NCBI RefSeq assembly: GCF_932294415.1
Contig: NC_065538.1
Location: 17,583,656 to 17,647,655, forward strand
Length of the DNA stretch: 64,000 nt
Direction of reading: 5' to 3'
From: Quercus robur
Taxonomy: Eukaryota > Streptophyta > Magnoliopsida > Fagales > Fagaceae
Below are positions 34,949 through 44,460 of this stretch, piece after piece (positions within the stretch are counted from its first letter, which is position 1; each line of letters begins with the position of its first letter). A program made the position numbers and the translations under genes. The notes below the pieces were generated by a model, which saw only the letters and a list, made by a program, of their open reading frames with translations, did not search any database and was not told the origin of the DNA.

Positions 34949-37900
34949 TTAATAATAATACCTCCTGAGGTTATTTACATTCCATGGTCGAGGTACAGCT
35001 TTTTCATCCAAATCTTCTAAGTAGTAGGCGCCTATTCCGGCCACGGACGTGACTCGGTAAGGTCCCTCCCAATTGGGCCCCAACTTGCCCCAAGAGGGGT
35101 TCTTTGCGCTGCCAAGAACCTTCCTCATCACGAGATCACCTGGACCCAGAGGCCGCAGCTTGACGGTAGCATCATACCCTTGTCTTAGCTTCTGGTGATA
35201 ATAGGCCATGTGAATCGTGGCCTTCTCCCTCCTTTCCTCGGCTAGATCCAGACTTCTTCCTAGCAACTCATCGTTATCGCTTGGCGTAAACGAGCTAGAC
35301 CTCAATGTCGGGAAATTGTTCTCGATCGGAAGCACAGCCTCAGCCCCGTAAGTCATTGAGAAGGGGGTCTCACCGATGGAACGCCGTGGCGTTGTCCGAT
35401 AGGTCCATAAAACGTGCGGTAGTTCTTCTACCCATCTCCCCTTTGACTCATCCAATCTTTTCTTCAATCCGTTCACTATGACCTTGTTTACGGCCTCGAC
35501 TTGCCCATTTCCTTGGGGATATGCGGGGGTGGAATATCGATTAATGATCCCAAACTCACGGCAATACTCCCTAAAATTCTTGCTGTCAAACTGAAGACCA
35601 TTGTCGGAAATGAGTGTTCTCGGAGTTCCGAAGCGGGTGATGATGTTCTTCCAGATGAATTTCTGGGCGTCCACGTCCCTAATGTTGGCCAAAGGCTCAG
35701 CCTCCACCCATTTAGTGAAGTAATCGGTTCCGACTATTATGTATCGCTTGTTCCCTGCAGCTTTGGGGAAAGGTCCGACAATATCAAGACCCCATTGCGC
35801 GAACGGCCATGGACTGGAGAGTGGGTTGAGAACACCTCCGGGTTGGTGGATATTCGGAGCAAATCTTTGGCACTGATCGCACTTCTTGGCGTATTCCTGG
35901 GCCTGTCTCTGCATGTTCGGCCACCAATATCCTTGAGTGAGTGCCCTGTGCGCCAGCGATCTTCCTCCGGTGTGACTTCCACAAATTCCCTCATGCAGCT
36001 CTTCAAGAAGTGACTCGGACTCCTCTGGATGTACGCAGAGCAGGTACGGTCCAGAGTAGGAGCGCCGATAAAGTTTGCGGTCCTCTGATAGCCAAAAACG
36101 AGGAGCATTCCTACGTATCTTCTCGGCTTCTAGTCTTTCTTCCGGTAGGATCTCATCTTGGAGGAAATTCCTTAGGGGGTCCATCCAACTGGGGCTCTGT
36201 CTTATCTGATGGACTTGGATCGGGTTTCCGCTGATGGGACTGGCCTTAACTAGATCTTCGACTAGGATTACTCGTGGCAAATTACGTGCCGAGGACGTGG
36301 CAAGAGTGGCCAGCGAGTCTGCATGAGTGTTTACGCTCCTGGAAATGTGCGTTAATTTGAAGGATTGAAAGCTCTCCTGTAGCCGTTTGACTTGTCCTAG
36401 ATACTCTTGCATCCTAATATCTCGAGCTTCCAGCTCTCCCATCACTTGTCCGACCACTAATCTGGAGTCCGAGAAGGCTTCAATTACTCTCCCACCCAAC
36501 CTTTGAACCATTGCCATTCCTTGAAGTAAGGCTTCGTATTCGGCTTCATTGTTCGTAGCCGAGAATCCGAGTCTTAATGACTTTTCAATGACAGCGCCGT
36601 CTGGCGATATTAAAACTATCCCAACTCCTGATCCTCTCTGGTTGGCCGCGCCATCCACGTAGACCTTCCAGTGCATGGTTTCCCCGGTCGAAATCGCGCC
36701 AACCAGTTTTCCGCCGAGGTCTTTCTTCTCGGTCAGCGTTTCTATAGAGGGCTCAGCAAATTCTGCTACCAAGTCCGCGAGGACCTGTCCTTTGACGGAA
36801 GGTCTGGGCATATATTTAATATCGAAAGCCCCCAGAAGAGCACTCCACATGGCGATCCTTCCTGTGTAGTCAGCACTTCGAAGCACGGCTCGAAGTGGAA
36901 GCTGAGTCAGGACGATGACCGTGTGCGCCTGAAAGTAATGAGGAAGCTTTCGGGTTGCATGCACTATCGCCAGAATTGCCTTCTCTAGGGGTAGGTATCG
37001 CACCTCGGCTTCATGTAGTGACTTGCTCACATAGTACACCGGTCGCTGCACTCCATTATCATCCCGTATTAATACCAGGCTTACAGCGTGGGGAGCTACG
37101 GCGATGTAAGCAAACAGCACCTCGTCTGCCTCCGGACTGGACATGATGGGTGGTCGGGACAGGTAGTCCTTGAGCTGCTGGAAAGCCTGAACGCAATCCT
37201 CCGACCACTTAAACTTTTTCCACTTGTTTATCAGGAGATAAAAAGGTCGACATCGATCCGCCGATCGTGATATGAACCGGCTTAAGGCCGCAATCATGCC
37301 AGTGAGCTTCTGCACTTCCTTCGGGTTCCGAGGAGTCTGTAGACTGTTAATGGCTTTGATTTGGTCAGGGCTTACTTCTATCCCTCTATGGGTGACCATG
37401 TACCCTAGGAATTTCCCCGACCCGACCCCGAATGAACATTTGGAGGCATTCAGCCGCAACCGGTGCTCCCTTAAGATAGCGAAGATAGTTCCCAGGTCTT
37501 GTACGTGCTCGGACACCCTTTTGCTCTTCACAACCATATCGTCTATATACACCTCAATAATCTTGCCCAGTTGCGGCTCGAACATCCGAGTCATCATCCT
37601 CTGGTAGGTTGAGCCCGCGTTCTTTAGCCCGAATGGCATCACCTTATAATGGTAATTTCCGATGGGCGTCATGAAAGCCGTTTTTTCTTGGTCCTCCAGC
37701 GCAAGGGGTATCTGATGATAGCCCTGGAAGGCGTCCAGGAAGCTCATTCGAGGGTGTCCCACGGTTGCATCCACCAATCGATCAATTTTGGGAAGGGGGA
37801 ATGGATCCTTGGGGCACGCCTTGTTCAGGTCCGTGAAGTCCACGCAGACCCTCCATTTCCCCGTCTTTTTCTTCACCACCACTGTGTTCGCCAGCCATTC

Positions 37901-38263
37901 TGGGTAAAAAACCTCTTTGATAGCCCCTGCTCTTTTCAACTTGGCCACTTCGTCTCTCACGGCACCAGCGTGCTCCTTTGAGGGGCGTCGGGGTGGTTGT
38001 TTCCTCGGAGTGGAAGAGGGGTTGACGTTCAGGTGGTGGCAGATGAGGCTGGGATCAACTCCAGGGGCATCGTAGGCGTCCCAAGCGAATACATCAACAT
38101 TTTCTCTGAGAAATTTGATCAGTTCCTCCTTTTCCTGAGACGGTAATTCAGAGCCGACCTGAAAGAACTTCTCCGGGTCGTTGCTGACAGCAACCCTATC
38201 TAAACCTTCACACCTTATCTCCTCGGCCAGCCCCTTGTCTTGCTCTGCCGAGGAGGCTGGTTG
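34949..38263 (-). CDS. pol: Tat element pol: RT, RNase H, second RNase H, integrase
   Basis: Open from the gag UAG (38264) to 34949, 1104 residues. Numbering from the GTG-coded residue at 37960 (MRDEVAKLKR): reverse transcriptase at about 20-190 with YIDD at 138-141; first RNase H at about 290-400; second, cellular-type RNase H at about 430-560 with acidic residues D436, E474, D498 and D548; integrase HHCC zinc finger at about 655-697 (HEG...HTGG...CDQC); catalytic core D726, D786, E822, a regular D,D(35)E; and the C-terminal WEGPYRV (GPY/F) motif near 970. The dual RNase H puts the element in the Tat lineage. No internal stops or frameshifts occur. It would be made as a fusion by readthrough of the UAG, since it lacks a good own ATG near its start. 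Confidence 0.95.
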   Translation of the reverse strand, partial: QPASSAEQDKGLAEEIRCEGLDRVAVSNDPEKFFQVGSELPSQEKEELIKFLRENVDVFAWDAYDAPGVDPSLICHHLNVNPSSTPRKQPPRRPSKEHAGAVRDEVAKLKRAGAIKEVFYPEWLANTVVVKKKTGKWRVCVDFTDLNKACPKDPFPLPKIDRLVDATVGHPRMSFLDAFQGYHQIPLALEDQEKTAFMTPIGNYHYKVMPFGLKNAGSTYQRMMTRMFEPQLGKIIEVYIDDMVVKSKRVSEHVQDLGTIFAILREHRLRLNASKCSFGVGSGKFLGYMVTHRGIEVSPDQIKAINSLQTPRNPKEVQKLTGMIAALSRFISRSADRCRPFYLLINKWKKFKWSEDCVQAFQQLKDYLSRPPIMSSPEADEVLFAYIAVAPHAVSLVLIRDDNGVQRPVYYVSKSLHEAEVRYLPLEKAILAIVHATRKLPHYFQAHTVIVLTQLPLRAVLRSADYTGRIAMWSALLGAFDIKYMPRPSVKGQVLADLVAEFAEPSIETLTEKKDLGGKLVGAISTGETMHWKVYVDGAANQRGSGVGIVLISPDGAVIEKSLRLGFSATNNEAEYEALLQGMAMVQRLGGRVIEAFSDSRLVVGQVMGELEARDIRMQEYLGQVKRLQESFQSFKLTHISRSVNTHADSLATLATSSARNLPRVILVEDLVKASPISGNPIQVHQIRQSPSWMDPLRNFLQDEILPEERLEAEKIRRNAPRFWLSEDRKLYRRSYSGPYLLCVHPEESESLLEELHEGICGSHTGGRSLAHRALTQGYWWPNMQRQAQEYAKKCDQCQRFAPNIHQPGGVLNPLSSPWPFAQWGLDIVGPFPKAAGNKRYIIVGTDYFTKWVEAEPLANIRDVDAQKFIWKNIITRFGTPRTLISDNGLQFDSKNFREYCREFGIINRYSTPAYPQGNGQVEAVNKVIVNGLKKRLDESKGRWVEELPHVLWTYRTTPRRSIGETPFSMTYGAEAVLPIENNFPTLRSSSFTPSDNDELLGRSLDLAEERREKATIHMAYYHQKLRQGYDATVKLRPLGPGDLVMRKVLGSAKNPSWGKLGPNWEGPYRVTSVAGIGAYYLEDLDEKAVPRPWNVNNLRRYYY

Positions 38264-38266
38264 CTA
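38264..38266 (-). promoter_or_regulatory. Candidate UAG readthrough site between gag-pro and pol
   Basis: On the minus strand the frame reads AGC TTA TAG CAA CCA. gag-protease and pol are in the same frame and this is the only stop between them. UAG followed by CAA CCA fits the UAG-CAR-YYA readthrough context known from tobamoviruses. An ordinary nonsense mutation cannot be excluded from one copy. Confidence 0.55.
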
Positions 38267-40303
38267 TAAGCTCTTTGGGATCGAGGTCTCGACCAAGGGC
38301 CGATGTAAAATGGCGGCCACCACACACTTCCTGGACACGGCCTGATCTCTTCGGATCTCTTCCACTCGTCCTCTGGAGGGGTATTTCACTTTCTGGTGAA
38401 GTGTGGAGGTCACGGCCTCTAGGCTGTGGATCCAGGGCCTTGCGACTATCGCGGTGTAGGGTGAATAAGCGTCGACCACGATGAAATTCACCTCCACAAC
38501 TTCCGCCCCAGTCTGCACGGGAAGTCGGATTTGCCCCTTTGGTGTAACGAGCTTCCCCTCGAAGCTGAGGAGGGGGGAGTCATAAGCTGTCAGGTCTTCT
38601 GGCTTCAGATTCAGCCCCTTGTATAGGTCGGGGTACATTATCTCCACCGCACTTCCAGAGTCTACTAATACCCTTTTCACGTCGAAACCCCCAATCCGCA
38701 AGGTGACCACCAAGGCGTCATCGTGAGGCTGAATTGTTCCTTCCTTATCCTCATCCGAGAATCCCAGTATCAAAGAGCTTCCCTTTTTTATCCTTTTGGG
38801 ATCCCTTTGCCTGCCCTCGGAGGGAAGGCAGTCCACGGCTAATACCCTGGGGATGGGTGGCCCGGTTCTTCCTGGTGCAGCGAGGATGACATGTATCGTC
38901 CCGGTGGGGGGTCTTAAAGACACGTCTCTTCGAGGTTCTTGTGTCGCTGGGCCAGGATGGCCGCTCGATGGGTGCAGCAGGTGACGTAGCTTTCCTTCTC
39001 GGACCAATTGGTCCAGGTGATTCCACAGACTCCTGCAGTCCTCAGTAGTATGCCCGTGGTCCTGATGATATTGGCAATACAGGTTCTGATTACGGTTGGC
39101 AGGGTTTCCAGCCATCTTTCCCGGCCATCTGAAATAGGGTTCATCCCTTACTTTTTCCAGTACCTGTTGCACCGGCTCTCTGAATACGGCATTCACTGTT
39201 TGCGGGTTGCTCTGCCCAGCCTGTCGCGGAAAATCTCTCCTCGGCTGACCAGGATTGTGACGTTCCGTCCTGAAATCATTTCCTTTAAAGGGGACAACCT
39301 TCTCCTTCCCCTTCCCTTGCAGCTGATCCTCCTCCACCCTTTTGTACTTGTCGATCCTATCCATTAACTGTTGGACGTCAGTAACTGGTTTTCCGGTGAG
39401 GGATTTCCTCAAGCCATGCCAGGTAGGGAGGCCGCTTTTGAACGTGCTGATAGCAACGTTATCATGGTCGTCGTCTAAATCGTTATACACTTCCCAATAC
39501 CTATCCGAGTATGCTTTCAGAGTTTCACCTTCATGCATGGACAGGGACAGCAGCGAACTGAGCGGTCGAGGGACTCTGGTATTTGTAATAAAGCGGGAGC
39601 AAAAAGCTTGAGTGAGCTGCTTGTAGGAGCCTACGGAGTTTGTCCTCAGGCTGTTGAACCACCTCATTGCCATCGATCCCAAGCTGGACGGGAAGATCTT
39701 GCACATTAGGGCTTCGTTTTGTGAATATATCGCCATTTTTTGGTTGAATTGACTCACGTGCTCTACCGGGTCCGTTCTGCCGGTATAGATGACGAACACC
39801 GGTTGGTTAAAGCGTCTTGGCAGCTTAGCCCCTTCGATTCTATTCATGAAGGGTGATCTTGAAACCTGATCCAACGCCTTCTTCATGGCGTCGCTCCCCG
39901 AACCTCTGCTGGATGGGATCTCATACTTCCGTACTGGGCGTGGTTCCTTTACGTAAGAAAAGGTCTCGCTTGGGGGGGTCCTTGACCTTCGTCTGTAACT
40001 CATGTCCTCCTCCTTAGAAGACTCGCCTGAGTCAGAGGGAGATCGTCTTCGCTGTACACGTCGTAGCTTCCTTTTTAGGTTGTCTATCTCTCGCTGCATG
40101 GCCTGGTGACTATTTCGCCTCTGAGACACGTGACTTCCTATCTCTGTGTGACTTTGACTCGTCCGGGTGGTATGCGCACTCCCTTCACGATTCCCCCTGC
40201 CGCCCTGGTTGGTTGGGTTATTTTGCCTCTGGGACTCGGCGGGTTGTGTTCGTTGGGAGTTAGCTTGGTGAGGATCCTCCTGGTGTGGATCTATTTCTTC
40301 CAT
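38264..40303 (-). CDS. gag: Tat element gag-protease
   Basis: About 679 residues from the ATG at 40303 (MEEIDPHQEDPHQ) to the UAG. The frame is also open upstream through the PBS and into the LTR, but that part is not expected to be translated from an LTR transcript. The N-terminal third is hydrophilic and Arg/Ser-rich. The retrotransposon gag core follows (FNQKMAIYSQNEALMCKIFP, MAMRWFNSL, ITNTRVPRPLSSLLSLSM, LKAYSDRYWEVYNDL). The zinc knuckle is the Tat-type variant CQYHQDHGHTTEDC, with H in place of the second C. The aspartic protease follows with LVDSGSAVEIMY. It forms the particle and processes the polyprotein. The frame is intact. Confidence 0.93.
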   Translation of the reverse strand: MEEIDPHQEDPHQANSQRTQPAESQRQNNPTNQGGRGNREGSAHTTRTSQSHTEIGSHVSQRRNSHQAMQREIDNLKRKLRRVQRRRSPSDSGESSKEEDMSYRRRSRTPPSETFSYVKEPRPVRKYEIPSSRGSGSDAMKKALDQVSRSPFMNRIEGAKLPRRFNQPVFVIYTGRTDPVEHVSQFNQKMAIYSQNEALMCKIFPSSLGSMAMRWFNSLRTNSVGSYKQLTQAFCSRFITNTRVPRPLSSLLSLSMHEGETLKAYSDRYWEVYNDLDDDHDNVAISTFKSGLPTWHGLRKSLTGKPVTDVQQLMDRIDKYKRVEEDQLQGKGKEKVVPFKGNDFRTERHNPGQPRRDFPRQAGQSNPQTVNAVFREPVQQVLEKVRDEPYFRWPGKMAGNPANRNQNLYCQYHQDHGHTTEDCRSLWNHLDQLVREGKLRHLLHPSSGHPGPATQEPRRDVSLRPPTGTIHVILAAPGRTGPPIPRVLAVDCLPSEGRQRDPKRIKKGSSLILGFSDEDKEGTIQPHDDALVVTLRIGGFDVKRVLVDSGSAVEIMYPDLYKGLNLKPEDLTAYDSPLLSFEGKLVTPKGQIRLPVQTGAEVVEVNFIVVDAYSPYTAIVARPWIHSLEAVTSTLHQKVKYPSRGRVEEIRRDQAVSRKCVVAAILHRPLVETSIPKSL

Positions 40304-40337
40304 GCTCGACCGTTGCACTAGCTGATGCCCTAGCTCT

Positions 40338-40355
40338 TTCCCACAGACGGCGCCA
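40338..40355 (-). promoter_or_regulatory. Primer binding site of the Tat element
   Basis: TGGCGCCGTCTGTGGG on the minus strand begins two bases inside the 5' LTR edge. The first nine bases (TGGCGCCGT) complement the 3' end expected for plant tRNA-Asp, the primer of many Tat/Athila elements; the following bases do not match it well. Confidence 0.7.
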
Positions 40356-40357
40356 AT

Positions 40358-41044
40358 TGTGGTTGCACGATTTTCCCGGCCCAACTTCTGTTGATCAGGC
40401 CTTGGCCCAAAGCACAACCCACAATAAATACTTGTAGAGAATGGGTTAAAGAGCTTGGCCTCAATGAAACTAGCAGGTCTAATGCATGTAGTGTACTGCT
40501 TGCAGAAAGAAAAATAAGAACGCCAAGAAGGATTCCTCAAGTCTCCTTTTATTTCTTTTCTTCTTCCTTTTCTTACAGTTCTCCCGTCCCCTCTTTGAGG
40601 GACTTCATTTACATTATATATTCTTCCTCTTTTCATCCCAGCCTTACACCTGTTAGCCATCCAAGCATCCACTCAAGCACCTGTCCCATCAGACGCCCTC
40701 ATCAGACTCTTTGTGAGTTGCAGAGGCCAAGGCGGTACTGTTCAGGGGTCTTTTCCTCATTAATGCGGCCAAGAGGATGGTTGGGGCGCAATTAATGTGG
40801 TGGTAGCCTTCCGTGAGATATTTTGAATTTAATTCGTTTTATATGTTGGGGAAGGTGAGCTGAAATGGCTGAGCAGAGTTTCTCGTCTGGCTTCATGATG
40901 TCCGAGGACGAATTGCTTCTCGGACGGGTTTCCTTGGAGCTGCTGGGATTGGTAATGCTGCATACGAGGCCCTTCCTCGGATAGTAAGCTCCTCGGACGG
41001 GCCTGAGTTCGTAATAGCCCATCATTTCTGGGCCGGCCCCCACA
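40358..41044 (-). repeat. 5' LTR of the Tat element
   Basis: 687 bp, TGTGGTTGCACG...GGCCCCCACA on the + strand, nearly identical to 30363-31049. It is followed by TTAAT at 41045-41049. Confidence 0.95.
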
Positions 41045-41340
41045 TTAATGATTCACAAAATGTTATAAATAACTTTTATTAAAAAATAAATATTTTCATT
41101 AACTTGCCTTTTGAATTTCTGAAAAAAATTGTTTTATTTTTTTCATTTTAGTACGACAAAAATTATTAAATTTATGATTTATGATTGTTCTTATATTACA
41201 TTTATGATTATTCTTATAATAAATAAAAATATAATTACAAAATACATTACCCTTTATTAAATTAGTTTAAATTGTATAAAAAATTTTAATAAAACCACCA
41301 TAAAACAATTATCATGCGCAATGCGCAGGTTCGCGGCTAG

Positions 41341-41680
41341 TATATAATAATAGGTAAAACTGAGAGAAAATTCAATTAGATTTCAAATTTGAATTAAATT
41401 AGAGTCTAATTTTACGCCATGTGTCCCATCTAATCTAAATTTTTAAAATTTTGTGCCGAGTGAGTTAATTCAATGTAAAAATTGGATTTCAATTAAAGTT
41501 TAATTTTGTGCCATGTGTCCCATCTAATCTAAGTTTTTAAATTTTTGTGTCAAATTAGTTAATTTAGTGTAAAAAATGAAGAGTCCAATATAAGTAAACC
41601 ATAAAAATTATAATTTTTGAATGGTTTTATATATATGAGCTTTTTTTTTTATATAACTAAAAACAATTCAAGTTTATAAG

Positions 41681-41719
<39 letters not shown>

Positions 41720-42041
41720 GCTAAAACTAAGAGAAAATCCAGTTAAATTCTAAACTAGAGTCTAATTTTGTGGCAAGTATCTCATCTAATTTTTAAATTT
41801 GTGTTTCAAGTGAATTATTAGGTGCAAAAATTAAAGAGTTTAAATTCAATTAGATTCTAAATTGAATTTTAATTGGAATTCAATTTTATGCATGCGTTCC
41901 ATCTAATATTTTAATTTTTGTGGCAAGTAAATTATTGAATACAAAAATAGAAGAGTCTAGATGTAATTAGATTATAAATTATATATATGTAATTGTAATT
42001 ATTTTTAAATGTATCCGTGCATATGCACGGAGTTACACACT
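41341..42041 (+). mobile_element. Second Helitron-like sequence
   Basis: The right end has the 16-bp perfect palindrome CCGTGCATATGCACGG (about 42013-42028), nine bases, then CTAA followed by T, as in a Helitron 3' terminus. The body contains related blocks starting 'aaaactgagagaaaat' and 'taaaactaagagaaaat' (about 41355 and 41718) and repeated 'catctaatct' segments, so it is internally repetitive. A TA microsatellite lies at 41683-41714. The 5' boundary is not clear; it abuts the end of the first Helitron. Confidence 0.5.
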
Positions 42042-42231
42042 AATACATGGTAATGGTGGAAGCTTCTTTTAGATAGAAATTATGGAAAAAATTTTGTTAA
42101 TAATAGAAAATTTTTCTGGGCGGTGATTGTTTTAAAAAAATTGTTGGGATGGGTTTTAGGGCCAGGAAAGTTGTGAGTTATGGACACAAACATGAGTTAT
42201 GCAGAGTTACATGTATTGGTAGAATTGGTGG
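42042..42231. other. Short spacer left of the second LTR element
   Basis: No gene. The last five bases, GGTGG (42227-42231), are the left target duplication. Confidence 0.6.
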
Positions 42232-42999
42232 TGTAGGGACACGATTCTCAAACGGCCCAACAATGACGTTGGGCTCGCACGTGAAGGATCCCTCACAATA
42301 AGATTTGTAGAGAGTGGGCTTGAAAGGCTAGCGTTTGGTCACGGGGCGTTGGTCCAAACCGGACTTTAGGGAAACTCAGATAAGAAAAGGCTTCAGCCTG
42401 GATATCCAAGTCCTACAGCTTTGTAACTTGAGGGATTGGACTCCTCGGATCATGTCCGAGGAGCACTAATGTCTTTCTCCGGTTACCCGACGGTGGGTTT
42501 TTCGTGGTGGTGTACATATATTGTCCGGGCATTCTCATCCCTGGAGTTTTTTCCAGGAAGTGAAAATGGGGATCCCTTTCTGATTAGTTTATCTTCTCTT
42601 TTATACTAGCCTACGTTCGCTGTCCCTCGTCCACGTGTAGGGTCAACTTTTTTAGGACTGCTATTTGTCCCGTCAGTCTAATCCCAGAATTGTTGGGTAT
42701 GGTTTGATAAAGCCTAAGAATCTGGTTCTGTTAGGTACAGAGTCTTATCTGGGGAGGGTAATAAGGGTAACTTACCTAAGATATTTTAGATCTTCTTACC
42801 AATTTTTCTTTACCTCTTTTTTACCCCTCTTCTTTAAGGGAGCTTTGGGTCGGCCGAGGACTAAACCGTCCTCGGCTGCGTCTCTGGGCCATCTTTGGCC
42901 TTATATTTTTTAACCTTTGGGCCATAACTTTTTTTCGGCTTGGGCCTGTGGACTCTCCATGAGCAAGTGGGCCTGGCCCATAAATTATTGGGCCCCACA
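42232..42999 (-). repeat. 3' LTR of the non-autonomous element
   Basis: 768 bp, TGTAGGGACACG...GGGCCCCACA on the + strand. It contains an interrupted palindrome, CTCCTCGGA-TCATG-TCCGAGGAG, at about 42441-42463. Confidence 0.95.
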
Positions 43000-43016
43000 A
43001 TAGCCCCTCAAAACCC
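43000..43016 (-). promoter_or_regulatory. Polypurine tract of the non-autonomous element
   Basis: GGTTTTGAGGGGCTATT on the minus strand directly precedes the LTR; it is the same core as at 31050-31066. Confidence 0.7.
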
Positions 43017-43337
43017 TGCTGTCCAACATCTTGGTTGGAAAGGTGGGTTTTGGTAATACCGAGCCTTTATTATGGCTCATTTATTTCAGCCCTTGACTGA
43101 CGCGGGCGACTCTTCACCTGCTCAGGGAATGTACCGGTCTACGAGATGTTCCCCTTAATTTGCGCACGATGCCCTTATGCCGTTTGGTTATCCGAAGCGC
43201 GTCTTTAATATCTTCCCTTTACGAGACCTCCCAGATCTAACGGTTATGGATAGCGTGGGGAAACGAAACGGATGTATATCTTATTTGCAGATTTCCCTAG
43301 AGATCTGAAAGCATTATGTACCCTTTTCCTCGTCCCC

Positions 43338-43345
43338 TATATAAA
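43338..43345 (+). promoter_or_regulatory. TATA box equivalent to the antisense-gene promoter
   Basis: TATATAAA on the + strand in a 'cgtcccctatataaagagag' setting. It is at the same relative place (about 340 bases inside the PPT) as the TATA box of the antisense gene in the complete element (about 250 bases). The downstream leader is pyrimidine-rich in both. Confidence 0.5.
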
Positions 43346-43460
43346 GAGAGAAGACAAAGACTGATTTTCTCATACCTGAGTCCCTCAGATTCCTCCCAGA
43401 GTCCACTTCTTCTCTCTGGTTATACCTTATCCGACAATACGTTCACCACAGTAGTCAGCC

Positions 43461-43998
43461 ATGAGTAAACCATTTCATTCCCAAAAACACCATGTCCTAA
43501 TAAAGCTCGAGATGGCTCGGTCAGGACAAGGATGGTGGAGACTCAAGATTTGTCTCCCCTTCCTTTTAGCCAAAATCCGAAGCAGGGACTCGTCACATCT
43601 CACTTTCGGTGTGACTGAGTCAAAAACATCCAGTATCACCACCATCCGCTCTCTCATGAGTATATCTAACATGGCCCCAGTGGGTTAGGAGTCAGGACTG
43701 GGGCAGGGACTAAATGCCCCTGCTTCTTCCTCTCTTCGTTCACTGGCGCCGCCCTTTGCCTCTCTTTCTTCCTTCTCACCTTTTCCCTCTTCTTCTCCTC
43801 CTTCTTACTCATCTCCTCCATCTTCCTCATTCATCTCCTCCATCCTCTTCTTCCTTCTCCTTCAAATTCTTCTTCCTTGTCCTTCAAATTCTTCTTCCTT
43901 CTCCTTCATCTTTTTCTAAAGAAGGCCCCTCTCCCGATATGAGCAGTACTGAGCCAGAGATTGGAGAGACTTTGAAGACGAGTTTAAAAGACACCTGA
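43461..43998 (+). pseudogene. Remnant reading frame behind the antisense promoter
   Basis: Starts MSKPFHSQKHHVLIK and stays open for 75 codons to a TAG at 43686. Beyond that an extended C/T-rich tract (about 43720-43920, repeats of 'ccttcttcctt') reads as a Ser/Phe/Pro-rich frame. There is no similarity that I can see to the transposon-domain or coiled-coil parts of the antisense gene. It may be a vestige of that gene or just a leader. Confidence 0.35.
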
Positions 43999-44460
43999 CT
44001 GTTTACTTATCTGTATTGCGGATGTTATAGTTGCTTCGGCAGTTCATCTTTTGTATAGGCTTGTTTAAGCCCCTTTTTGTACGTTGTAATAATTTTTCAT
44101 ATTAATAAAAGTTGCTGTTACTTTACTTCGCATGTTCTGTTTTTATGTTTTTACAAGTTTACAAGCGCTGCTCGGCACAATAATATAGCATTTGAATCAA
44201 TGACAACTAAGGCTAAAATATTTGCTAATGAAAAGATGTCATCATAACTTTAATAAAATTATTCAACATAGCAATGCCGACCAGTGAGGGATGAAACTCA
44301 CTTTAAAATTAGCCGAGATGAGGACTAAGTGCTCGATACGGTATAGGAAGTAACTATCCGAGGACATGTCACCCGCCAAATGAACAGTTTCCTTAAGCTA
44401 ATGAACATTGGGTCGTTTCGCCATCTTCTTAACACACTGGCCTTAACCTTTTACAGTATT

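Larger units (their letters stand above)
30363..41044 (-). mobile_element. Complete Tat-lineage Ty3/gypsy LTR retrotransposon
   Basis: A 10.7-kb element on the minus strand, with 687-bp LTRs that differ at only three positions as far as I can see by eye, and a 5-bp TTAAT target duplication. Order along the element: 5' LTR (40358-41044), PBS, gag-protease (40303-38264), RT-RNase H-second RNase H-integrase (38263-34949), a tandem-repeat spacer, an opposite-strand spliced gene (31593-34143), PPT and 3' LTR (30363-31049). Two RNase H domains and an extra antisense ORF between pol and the 3' LTR are known traits of the Tat lineage. gag and pol are free of frameshifts; a single UAG separates them. 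The near-identical LTRs imply recent insertion, and this copy may still be capable of moving. Confidence 0.95.
29193..41340 (+). mobile_element. Non-autonomous Helitron, split by the Tat element
   Basis: The 5' end is A|TCTATATATTACTAAAAAC at 29193. The 3' end is CTAG at 41337-41340 followed by T, with the hairpin palindrome TGCGCAATGCGCA at 41315-41327, nine bases upstream of CTAG. These are the TC...CTRR ends, A/T insertion site and subterminal hairpin of Helitrons. Without the nested LTR element (30363-41044 plus one 5-bp duplication) it measures about 1.46 kb. It contains a CT run (29563-29586) and a GT run with a T tract (about 29700-29742), and has no helicase gene. The link between the two ends is inferred from the family look of the termini. 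Confidence 0.65.

Noticed and set aside
34949-38263. Plus-strand ORFs within pol and gag (e.g. 35501-36013, 37649-37981)
   Set aside because: They are shadows of the long intact minus-strand frames and have no domain content.
40304-40672. N-terminal extension of the gag frame into the LTR
   Set aside because: The frame is open through PBS and LTR, but translation from a genomic transcript would begin at the first good ATG after the PBS (40303). The same peptide appears in the other LTR (30240-30707).
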